Shown here: positions 28,297-36,434 of the stretch, one piece after another | Numbering within the stretch: the first letter of the stretch is position 1 | How the letters are laid out: every line of letters begins with the position of its first letter | Source: JAFNAG01 sp963721405 | GTDB lineage: Bacteria; Acidobacteriota; UBA6911 | Reading direction: 5' to 3' | Length of the DNA stretch: 64,000 nt | Assembly: GCA_963721405.1 (NCBI GenBank) | Contig: CAVRJA010000006.1 | Location: 587,486 to 651,485, forward strand | Notes under the pieces: generated by a model | Told to the model about the DNA's origin: nothing | Seen by the model: the letters and a program-made list of their open reading frames with translations, nothing else | The model's database searches: none | Position numbers and translations under genes: made by a program

Positions 28297-28716
28297 ATGT
28301 CACAAGAGATCAGGAAACCTCCGGCGGCGCCCGAACTGGGCCCCCTCCCGGCGCGAGAAGAACTGCAGGGGTGGATCCCCGATCTTGCCGGGCCCGACGA
28401 GATCCGCGGCGCGCTAGACAAAGCGCTGGACTTTCGTGGCGACATCACGATCATGCTGAAGAGCGGCGCCACGGTCGAGGGCTACATCTTCGATCGCAAG
28501 GCCGAGGGGCCGGCGCTCGACCAGTGCTTCGCCCGCATGATCCCGAAGGAAGGGAAGGGGAAGATCTCGATCCGGTACAGCGATATTGCCCGCCTGGAGT
28601 TTACGGGGCGGGATGCGGCGGCGGGAAAGCGGTTCGAGGTCTGGTTGCGGCTCTACCACGAAAAGAAGGCCCGGGGAGAGAAGGACATTTCTCTCCAGCC
28701 CGAGCCCCTGGAATGA
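28297..28716 (+). CDS. conserved hypothetical protein, 139 aa
   Basis: Follows hpnH by 15 bases, so it is likely co-transcribed. The central segment ALDFRGDITIMLKSGATVEG, then YIFDRK and ISIRYSDIARLEFTGRDAAA, reads as a small beta-barrel of about 70 residues, reminiscent of Sm-like folds. The C-terminus is helical and charged. I recall similar small proteins next to hopanoid genes in Acidobacteriota and Planctomycetota, but cannot name a family or function. Cytoplasmic, with no signal or membrane segment. Confidence 0.7.
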   Translation: MSQEIRKPPAAPELGPLPAREELQGWIPDLAGPDEIRGALDKALDFRGDITIMLKSGATVEGYIFDRKAEGPALDQCFARMIPKEGKGKISIRYSDIARLEFTGRDAAAGKRFEVWLRLYHEKKARGEKDISLQPEPLE

Positions 28717-28813
28717 CGGGTGAACTCGACCGCCGCGCCATTAAAACCGCGAAACGCAGTGGAAGCGCTCCCCGGTGTGTCGCGGATTTGAACGTCGCCT
28801 TCTGGAGTTGACC

Positions 28814-30364
28814 ATGAAACAGAAAATGAGCCATAGCCAGACCGAGAAGCGGCCTGAGAGCCGGGCCTTTGCCGCGCTGCGCGACCTTGTTCAGGGAGGA
28901 CGCCCTCTGATCTACATCCGCACGACGGAAGAGCTGCGCGCCCGCCAACTGCTGCAGGAGGCTGCCCGGAGGCTGTTCCCGGAGCGGATTCCCGTGTGGT
29001 CATGGACCTCGACCCATGGACTAACCGGCCCTGACGAAGGCGTGGCGTCCGGAACGCCTCTCGACGCGGGCGCCGTGCTCGACTTCATTGCCGGCCACGC
29101 CGGACACGGGATATTTCAACTTCGCGATTTTCATGAGTTCATGCACGACGCGTCAGAAATCCGTCGCAAACTGCGCGACCTGTATGAGACTTGCCTCGAC
29201 ACCGGGAAGTTTGTTGTGATTACCTCGCCGTCGCGTGTGATACCCGAAGAGCTGAGCCACCAGCTCGCGTTCATGGATCTGAACCCCCCCGATCTCGAGG
29301 AAATGCTCGACTTTCTGGGCAACGAGACACAGTTGCTGGCGAAGCAGGGCTTCAGCGTCGAGGCCGGCGGGCAGACGATGTTCAAATTGGGCCGCGCCCT
29401 GCAGGGATTGACACTGGATGAGGCCAGGCACGCCCTGAGGCGGGCGCTGGCCCTGAGCGGCAAACTCGATGCCGATTCGACGACGCTGCTGCTGGAAGAG
29501 AAAAAGCTGATCGTGAACCAGACCGGCCTGGTGAATTACGTGGAGGACGGGACCCGGATCGAGCATGTAGGCGGACTGGAAAACCTGAAGACATGGCTGC
29601 TGGCGAGGCGCAAGCTCTTCATGGAGCGCGAAAGCCTGGCTGCCGAGATCGTTCCCAAGGGTCTCCTGGTCATGGGGGTCTCCGGCTGCGGGAAGAGCCT
29701 GTCCGTCAAGGCAATCGCCTCCTGTTTCGAACTGCCGCTCTACCGCATCGACATGATTGAAGTCTTTTCCGGCCGCCACGGCAATCCGGACGCGGCCTTT
29801 GCCGAAGCCTGCCGCGCCGTGGAATCGCTGACGCCCGCCGTCGTCTGGTTCGACGAAATCGAAATGGGGCTGACGGGACAGGGGACCGAAGCCGGATCGA
29901 ACCTCGGGCGCATTTTCGCCTTTTTCCTCACCTGGATGCAGGAGAAGGCCCGCGGCCTGTTCGTGGCGGCCACGGCAAACCGCATCGATCTGCTCCCCGC
30001 GGAGATGATCCGCAAGGGGCGGTTCGACGAAGTCTTCTTCATCGATCTCCCCAACGAAGAGGAGCGGGTCGAGATCTTCCGCATTCATCTGCAGAAGCGG
30101 GGCATCGATCCGGATGCGTTGGAAGTGAACCGGCTGCGGCGCATCACGCAGGGATGGACGGGTGCTGAAATCGAGCAGACGGTGGTTTCCGCGCTCACGA
30201 ATGTGCGGCTGGAAAACAAGACTATGAGTTTTGAGGAACTTCACCGGGCCGCGCTCAACGTCATCCCGCTCTCAAAGACGATGCGCGAGCAGGTGGACCA
30301 CATACGTTCGTGGGCTTATGACCGGGCCGTCCGGGCGTCTCCGCGCGAAGGCGCATTCAATTAG
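28814..30364 (+). CDS. AAA ATPase, Ycf46-like
   Basis: ATG 28814 follows CTGGAG; an ORF start at 28775 lacks a site. The product has 516 residues. Residues 20-250 are the N-terminal domain of Ycf46-type proteins (PLIYIRTTEE, FQLRDFHEFM, VVITSPSRVIPEELSHQLAF). The AAA module has Walker A GVSGCGKS (288-295), Walker B VVWFDEIE, a sensor segment FVAATANRIDLLP and the arginine-finger-type motif RKGRFDEVFFIDLP. Cyanobacterial Ycf46 affects inorganic-carbon use; in heterotrophs the role is unknown. It may remodel a protein complex. Its stop codon abuts a large palindrome. Confidence 0.9.
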   Translation: MKQKMSHSQTEKRPESRAFAALRDLVQGGRPLIYIRTTEELRARQLLQEAARRLFPERIPVWSWTSTHGLTGPDEGVASGTPLDAGAVLDFIAGHAGHGIFQLRDFHEFMHDASEIRRKLRDLYETCLDTGKFVVITSPSRVIPEELSHQLAFMDLNPPDLEEMLDFLGNETQLLAKQGFSVEAGGQTMFKLGRALQGLTLDEARHALRRALALSGKLDADSTTLLLEEKKLIVNQTGLVNYVEDGTRIEHVGGLENLKTWLLARRKLFMERESLAAEIVPKGLLVMGVSGCGKSLSVKAIASCFELPLYRIDMIEVFSGRHGNPDAAFAEACRAVESLTPAVVWFDEIEMGLTGQGTEAGSNLGRIFAFFLTWMQEKARGLFVAATANRIDLLPAEMIRKGRFDEVFFIDLPNEEERVEIFRIHLQKRGIDPDALEVNRLRRITQGWTGAEIEQTVVSALTNVRLENKTMSFEELHRAALNVIPLSKTMREQVDHIRSWAYDRAVRASPREGAFN

Positions 30365-30769
30365 CCCGGATAATTCATGAAGAGGATTACGAGAAATCCT
30401 CAACGGTCAGACATTGAACCGTTAAGGGACAGTTCTTCTCGTTCATGAAACCGACACACTGTTGGAAGCCGCGTAGCGGCGGTTTGATTGTAGCCCGGCC
30501 TTTCAAGGCCGGGGGCACACGGCGGCGAATGAATCCGTCGCGTAGCGAAGGCTGAATTCAAGCGTCGCTACGGTCGTGAGAAAAATTAGGAATTTGCAAA
30601 AATCCCGCTAATGTTTTCAATAACTTACAGCCGTGAAATCGTCATTTTTTGAATATCTTCTCACGACCTACGCGACGCATCGGGAGCAGCCGACCGGGTG
30701 CCGGACTTGAAAGGCGGGCCTAGATTCATGCGGCCGCTACGCGGCCCACGCGCGGGTGAATTATCCAGG
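30365..30769. repeat. 405-base imperfect giant palindrome of nested REP-like units
   Basis: Matched blocks occur in mirror order on both arms: CCCGGATAATTCA (30365-30377) with TGAATTATCCAGG (30757-30769); GCCGCGTAGCGGC (30468-30480) with a GCCGCTACGCGGC block (30733-30745); a CCTTTCAAGGCC-containing block (30493-30518) with 30698-30719; and a 20-base block 30563-30582 with 30658-30677. The centre is AT-rich. It starts at the base after the AAA ATPase stop. It contains no open frame with coding character. Confidence 0.75.
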
Positions 30770-30871
30770 TTGAATACCAGCCTCAAAGCGCATGACTGTA
30801 ATTGTTCGAGTAAACATCCGGATTTGCCGGCGATCACTGACTTCTGTGTGTGGATTCCGGAAGTGGAGGAT

Positions 30872-31198
30872 TCAGCGCTTTGCCGATACCCGGGAGACGT
30901 CCATGTCGGACATGTAGGCAAGGACCTCGGTTTCGTAAAGCGCATCCTCGAGTTCCAGCCCGGCCGCGAAGTCGGCGTCCAACGGAGTGCAATACATGAT
31001 CTCGCCCAGCAGGATCGTGCCGCCCCACTCAACCTTGACCATGGTTCCCGGCTTGATGAACAGCTGGAGAATCAGGCGTGTACCTTTGGCAGAGAAGTTC
31101 GCGAGACGCCCGTGCATTGAGATATCGGGTTGCTCGAGGTTTGTCACAGTCACCGGCTGGTCGATCTCGAAACGAGGCTCACGTCGACGATATTCCAT
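30872..31198 (-). CDS. PilZ-domain protein
   Basis: From ATG 31198 the product is 108 residues: MEYRRREPRFEIDQPVTVTN, then GRLANFSAKGTRLIL and a barrel ending GLELEDALYETEV. The RRxxR-type start (RRREPR) and a following D/NxSxxG-like motif (NFSAKG) match the PilZ cyclic-di-GMP-binding fold, although the second motif lacks the first Asp. No partner domain is attached. It would act as a small c-di-GMP effector; the target is unknown. The longer frame from 31399 reads into a dispersed repeat and is not used. No clear ribosome site. Confidence 0.75.
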   Translation of the reverse strand: MEYRRREPRFEIDQPVTVTNLEQPDISMHGRLANFSAKGTRLILQLFIKPGTMVKVEWGGTILLGEIMYCTPLDADFAAGLELEDALYETEVLAYMSDMDVSRVSAKR

Positions 31199-31299
31199 AT
31201 TTGCCAGATCGTCCGATCCGACAAGAAACTTTACATCCGGCCAAACCCCGGTTGCAGGAACCTGGAAACGAACTGCTCCTCGACCCGCAGGATTTCTAC

Positions 31300-31470
31300 C
31301 TGGCAAACGGCCGCAGCACGGTCTTACTGCTGGGCAATTAGATCGCGTCCGGCCCCGCTGCCGCCGAAGAAAAAACCGGGCCGTGTCTCCAAAATCCAAA
31401 ATCTGAATGGATCATACCGCCGGATCTTGGATTCTGGAGATACGGCCCCGTTTTTGGCCCCGTTTTCGCA
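31300..31470. repeat. dispersed palindromic repeat, copy 1
   Basis: Two modules. 31300-31338 (starting CTGGCAAACGGCCGCAG) recurs at 36074-36112 on the same strand. 31377-31466 is a long hairpin with arms CGGGCCGTGTCTCCAAAATC and its near-complement around 31425-31450, followed by a repeated GGCCCCGTTTT. The hairpin recurs at 35930-36044. Here the conserved module lies before the hairpin; in copy 2 it lies after. It forms the 3' end of the broken receptor gene. Confidence 0.8.
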
Positions 31471-33246
31471 GGCCGGACTGGGAGCGGAGCGGCCCGCTGG
31501 TGGCGGGACCGAATCCCTGTCCGCCGAAATAGCCCGGGGCTGGCCGAAGGAGGCCAACTGGCCGTTCCTCTGGACATTGTTGCCGAAGTTGCCGGTGTCG
31601 AACAGATTGTAGATCTCCCAGTAGAGCCGCAGCTGGGCGCGATCCCCGCCGGTCCTGAACAGCTTTCCAAACCGTACATCCATCTGTGAGAACCGATCGG
31701 CGCGCAGCGAATTGGCTTCCACCATCGAGCAGCCAAACGGTCCGGTCACCGGGATATTGCGGTTGGTGAAAGTGCTGCCGGCGCACGCGCTGTCGTTGTC
31801 GTTGGTGATGCCGTCGCCGTTGATATCCAGTCCGGCGAGGATGGGATAAGGCCGCGCCGAAGCCGCCTGGAATATAGGCGCCACCTCGAATCCATACGGT
31901 AGCGAGAAGACGCCGCTCAAGACGAAGCGATGCCGCTCATCGAAGATGGTCGGTCCGAACTCGCCCTGCGCAAACTGCTGCTCGGGAGTGACGCGAATGC
32001 CGGTGCCGCCGTGGGATGCCGTGGGGGCGCCGCCCCATGAGCGGGACCAGGCCAGTGTGTACTGGGCCTGCATCGTGAAGCCCTGGCTGAAGCGCTTGCG
32101 CAGGACGAAGTTGGTGCCGTCATAGCGCGAGCGGTTGTTGGAGCTGATGAGCCGGATCTCGCCGATGCGGTTGGCGCCCAGTCCGTCCGCCGCGAAGGCC
32201 GCGTCCAGATAGCGGGTGTTGGCGCCGGCAACGCAGCGCGGATCGCCCGGATCCGCCCCCGGCCAGATGCCCGGGTCATCGCACAGGGACAAGATGCGCG
32301 GATTGACATTCAGGGTCCGTTGCTCGTGGATCCCGAGGACGTGATAGTAGTCGACCGAAAACGCCCAGTCGGGCATGAATTCCCAGGACCAGCCGATGGA
32401 CGTCTGATGCGCATAGGGATCGGTAAGGTGCGGATCGTTGACACACACCATGGCGCCGACCGGCAGATTGCCGCTGGCTGCAAGCGGGGCGGGGAGAGGA
32501 TCCACTCCGAACCGGTATCCTGCGAGGCTCGTGCCCGACAAGGAGAAGATCGTGGTGTAAATCGTCGGGTTGTCGAGCTGGAGCGTAAACAGGGTCAGGT
32601 TCTGAAATACCTGGTCGAAGGCGAGTCCATAGCCGCCGCGGATGACATGCTTGCCGGTTCCAAGCGGATCCCAGGCGAACCCGACGCGCGGCTGAAATTC
32701 CTTCCAGTTGGCCGTCGTCCGGGTAAGCTTGTCCGAATCTCCCCAGAGGTCCTGTATGCGCGCGATCCCCTGTTGTGCCGCCGGCGCGGTGGGATTCGCC
32801 TGCAGCGCCTGCTCCATGATCAGCGCGACTCTGTTGCTCGTGTCGGGATTGCCGGTGATCAGTTTCGGCAGGAAACTGATGTCGGCGTCGTAACGCACTC
32901 CGAGATTCAGGGTGAGCCGCAGGGTGAAGTTCAGCGTCTGACGCTGTCCGATCCCCAAAGAAAACTTTTGAATAACGGTTGCGAATCCCTGCCTTTCCAC
33001 CTTGGTTTCGTAGTCTCCAGGGGGGAGAAGCGCAACCGCATAATCACCATTGCTCGTGCTGACGCAAGCCCGCTCCAAGCCTGAGGCCAGGCTTTTGACC
33101 GTAACCGTCGCGCCCGGGATGACCGCGCCGGACTGGTCAAGCACCCTGCCTGTGACGTCGGCTGTGCTGACCTGCGCGGGAGCAGCCGGGGGTAACCACA
33201 ACACGCATAGCAGCGCCAAGCTGCTAAACTTTACCGCCCTTTGCAT
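31324..33246 (-). pseudogene. broken Oar-like TonB-dependent receptor
   Basis: GGAGGAAAGG before ATG 33246 sets the start. A signal peptide and a carboxypeptidase regulatory-like domain (VTGRVLDQSGAVIPGATVTV) are normal to about residue 110. There NFTLR is joined directly to LTLNLGVRYDADISF, a mid-barrel sequence. The plug and early barrel, roughly 400 residues in relatives, are missing in frame. Near 31533 one base is missing from a C/G run: the expected ending GYFGGQGFGPATSGPLRSQ is present in the next frame. Translation instead continues into repeat copy 1. The usual closing aromatic strand is lost. Unlikely to make a working receptor. Confidence 0.78.
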
Positions 33247-33860
33247 ATGCACCTTTCCTCCTTTAATGAAACTGCAATTCATTATCATTATTGGAAACAA
33301 ATCTTGTACCATGAAGCAGGATTATGCCAGTTTCCGATAAACTCCTGAAAAAACGAGTCTTTACGCGAAATTCAGAGGTCAGAATCTTAGAACTATCCAA
33401 TAATTTGAATCTAACAATCAATATCGAGGAGTAGCGAAAAACTGGTTTGACGACTTTCCTGGCAAGGACCGGAATCAGAACACAAGTCCTGATATTTGAT
33501 TTTTCCGTGCGGTTTGGAGTTCCGCGCCGGTCTGTATCCAAGGTCTGTGTTGCCGAGCGTCTCGAGAGAGAGTAACTCCCGCGGGACCCAACCGTGATTC
33601 TCAACGACAGGCGCCGATTGCAGGGGGGCCGCCCACTCAAGGTCCTGTTTCGACACCATATCAGAGGGGCATTCCGCCTCGCTCCGGTTGATCGGACGGT
33701 TTTGACAGAGTGCAGGGGCCGCGGTAGCATGAAGATCGAGGAACGGCATATGGAGGCAGGGGAAATTCCCGAGCTCCGGGAATGGGCCGAGTATTCTTGA
33801 CCCTGTTTGAACAGGCCTTCAAGCGCGGCTCCAGGTGACAGGCAGGGAGGTTATCGGCCT
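33247..33860. other. 614-base divergent intergenic region
   Basis: Between divergent starts (receptor remnant minus, dehydrogenase plus). AT-rich stretches around 33270-33480 could hold promoters, but I find no confident boxes. The short open frames at 33411-33800 have no ribosome site or recognisable product. Confidence 0.4.
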
Positions 33861-34571
33861 ATGACTCTGACAGGGCGCACGGCATTAGTAACTGGCGGCA
33901 CACGCGGCATCGGCAGGGCGATCGCGACAGGGCTGGTGCGCGAGGGCGCTGCGGTCGCCATCTGCGGGCGTGCCAAGGACGCCGTGCAGAAGGCCGTGGA
34001 GGAGATTGCACGCTCCGCCGAGGGGAAGATACGCGGCGCCCAGGCGGATGTCTCCAAGCCGGACGAGGTGCGCCGCCTGTTCGCATTCGTCGATGCCGAA
34101 CTCGGCGGACTCGACATCCTCGTCAACAATGCCGGAATTGCCCTCCTGCGCCCTGCCGCCGACCTGCGGCAGGAGGACTGGCAGAAAATCATTGATACCA
34201 ACCTGAGCGGCGTCTTCTACTGCTGCCACGAGGCGCTGGCCCGGTTCCGGCGGCGCGGCGGAGGCTTCATCATCAATATCGGCAGCCTGGCCGGCAAAGC
34301 CGGCGTAGCCGGGGGGGCGGCCTACAGCGCCTCGAAGTTCGGACTCAACGGCCTGAGCGAAGCCCTGCTGCTCGATCATCGCCAGGAGAACGTTGGTGTC
34401 TGCACCATGCTGCCCGGCAGTGTGAACACCGAACTGCTCGGCGCCCCTGGCACCGGGAGCTGGAAAATGGAGCCGGAGGATGTGGCGCAGGCCGTCGTGG
34501 CGGTCCTGATGATGCCGAAGCGGACGCTCATCAGCCGTATCGAGATGCGTCCCCTGAAGCCGCCGAAGTAG
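33861..34571 (+). CDS. short-chain dehydrogenase/reductase
   Basis: Start at ATG 33861, preceded by GGGAGG; 236 residues. A classical Rossmann SDR: cofactor motif TGGTRGIG near the N-terminus, NNAG, active-site Ser in INIGSLAGKAG, and YSASK with the catalytic Tyr and Lys. It oxidises or reduces an unidentified alcohol or ketone, probably with NADP(H); 3-oxoacyl-ACP reductases are close relatives. It appears intact, though it sits between two decayed genes inside the segment bounded by the two palindromic repeats. Monocistronic. Confidence 0.88.
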   Translation: MTLTGRTALVTGGTRGIGRAIATGLVREGAAVAICGRAKDAVQKAVEEIARSAEGKIRGAQADVSKPDEVRRLFAFVDAELGGLDILVNNAGIALLRPAADLRQEDWQKIIDTNLSGVFYCCHEALARFRRRGGGFIINIGSLAGKAGVAGGAAYSASKFGLNGLSEALLLDHRQENVGVCTMLPGSVNTELLGAPGTGSWKMEPEDVAQAVVAVLMMPKRTLISRIEMRPLKPPK

Positions 34572-34684
34572 TCGGCGCAGAGGCCTCAACAGATCGCTTT
34601 GCCTGGCAGCTGAAACAGCAATTCCTAGTGCGGCGGGAGAACGCCGGAAGGTGTTCGGCAATTTCTGATCAAGCGGCTGTAGTT

Positions 34685-35887
34685 TCAGTCCACACGCAGG
34701 GAAGTCACGGGATCGACCCGCGTGGCCCGGCGCGCCGGGATCAGCATCGCCAAAAAACTGGTGCACGCGACCAGCGCCACGACTGCGGTGACCACGATCG
34801 GGTCGCTCGGGGTGACCTCAAACAGGAGATTGTCGAGCAGCCGTGTCGCCCAGACGGAACCGGCAAGACCAAGGATGGTTCCCACTCCTGTGAGCCATGC
34901 CCCCTCCCGCAATATGATCTGGCGTACCGCGCCGGCTGTTCCGCCGAGTGCAAGCCGTACTCCGATCTCCCGTTTCCTGCTTTCGATCGAATAGGAATGC
35001 ATCCCATAGATGCCGATCAACGTGAGAGTCAACGCAAGGCCTGCGAAACAGCTGACGAGCATAGTCCTGAGTCGTGGAGTCGCAGCAGATGCGGAAAGGA
35101 CTTCCTGCATTGTCCTGATTTGGCCCAACGGAATTGCATCATCCAATTCCCGCACGGTTTGACGAAGGGGGGAAACCGCAATACTTGCGTCACCCCCGGT
35201 GCGGGCCGCCAGGGTCATGACAGGCGATGCGGTCTGCGCAACAGGCAGGTACATGACTTCCGGTGAGATGTTGCTCTGGCCGAACTCGCGTACGTCGGCG
35301 ACTACTCCTACGATCTCGGCGGTGATCGGCTTGCGAAGATCCACGACCAGCCGGCGGCCGACCGAATTCTGCCCCGGAAACAGTTTTTCTGCCATGCAGC
35401 GGTTGAGGATCAGAACCCGCGGGGTTTCCGGGTCGTCGAGTTCGGAAAAACTCCGCCCCGCAATAACGGGAATACGCATGGCTGCAAAATAGTCGCCGGC
35501 AATGGTCCGCATCTGGGCATAACGCTTTTCGCGGTCGGAAGCCGGGGGGTTGCCCTCAATGTAAAACGACGTGTCGCTGCCGCCGGTCATCGGGAGGATG
35601 CTGACGACGCCTGCGCTGACGCGTTCCGGTTCACCACGGCCGGTGAGAGTGACGTTCCAGAGGCCGATCTCCATCGCTCCCATTGATTCGAAGGCGTCGC
35701 TGCGCTCGCGATAATCCAAAAAGTCAGGCGGGGAGACTGCCGCCGAGTTGTTCAATGCAAATGACCCGAACATCCAGATCAGCTTTTCCGGCCCGGCATA
35801 AGGAAGCGGCCGCAGAAGCACTGTGTTCAAGATCGTAAACATCGCTGTGTTTGCGCCGGTCGCGAGCGCGAGCGTCGCGACGATCAC
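34685..35887 (-). pseudogene. broken ADOP-type (MacB/FtsX) ABC permease
   Basis: The open frame begins at GTG 35887, but homology continues upstream as HGLRLIRRQPLV to 35929 across an in-frame TAG at 35891-35893 (the usual context is a permease N-terminus of RxxPGFTAVAV type). Before that the sequence is repeat copy 2. The 400-residue frame has part of TM1 (VATLALATGANTAMF), the start of the first periplasmic domain, then at about residue 90-96 (VSAGVVS) jumps to LPMTGGSDTSFYIEG, which belongs to the second periplasmic domain of these roughly 800-residue proteins. The C-terminal FtsX domain with three TMs is intact (KREIGVRLALG). Missing: first FtsX domain. Not likely functional. Confidence 0.78.
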
Positions 35888-35929
35888 CGCCTAGACCAGC
35901 GGCTGCCGCCTGATTAATCGCAGGCCGTG

Positions 35930-36112
35930 AAAAAGACGGGGCCGAAAAAGACGGGGCCGTGTCTCCAAAATCCAAAATCTGAAAGGATGATGCCGCCGGA
36001 TCTTGGATTCTGGAGATACGGCCCCGTTTTCGGCCCCGTTTTCTTCGGCGGATTGATTGCTGCGAGTATTTTTCTGGCAAACGGCCGCAGCGCGGTCTTA
36101 CTGCTGGGCAAA
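35930..36112. repeat. dispersed palindromic repeat, copy 2
   Basis: A hairpin of about 50-base arms (35930-35980 with about 35997-36043) includes GACGGGGCCGTGTCTCCAAA and the matching TCTGGAGATACGGCCCC. It is followed by 36074-36112, nearly identical to 31300-31338. It abuts the truncated N-terminus of the permease remnant. Within the 36113-36434 remainder I see only AT-rich promoter-like DNA before the porin gene. Confidence 0.8.
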
Positions 36113-36434
36113 TTGGTCGCGCCCGGCCCACTTGAATAGGTCCAACCCGGCTCTTATGATATGGGCAACGGTTTGGGGCGGTTCAAGCGGCAAGTTCCTG
36201 GTGGGTTCTGCATCAGCTCACTCCCACTGACTCCTACTCTCGAGGCATGAACACGGAGATGTCGAAAGCCTTTACAGTAGGAGGCCGGAGGCTTCATTAT
36301 TCACGGTTGTTTCTGACCCAGTGGTACAGGTCTATCCAAAGGCCCCCCGGGGCATGCGAACACTCGCGAGTTGCGTGTCCGGGCCACACAGGGGTCCGCT
36401 TTGAACGGTCGTCATTCATAAGGAGTATCGTTGC

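Noticed and set aside
20754..30364. Single long operon from metK to the AAA ATPase
   Set aside because: Gaps of about 190, 870 and 185 bases interrupt it; only metK-iorAB and hpnH to the AAA ATPase look co-transcribed.
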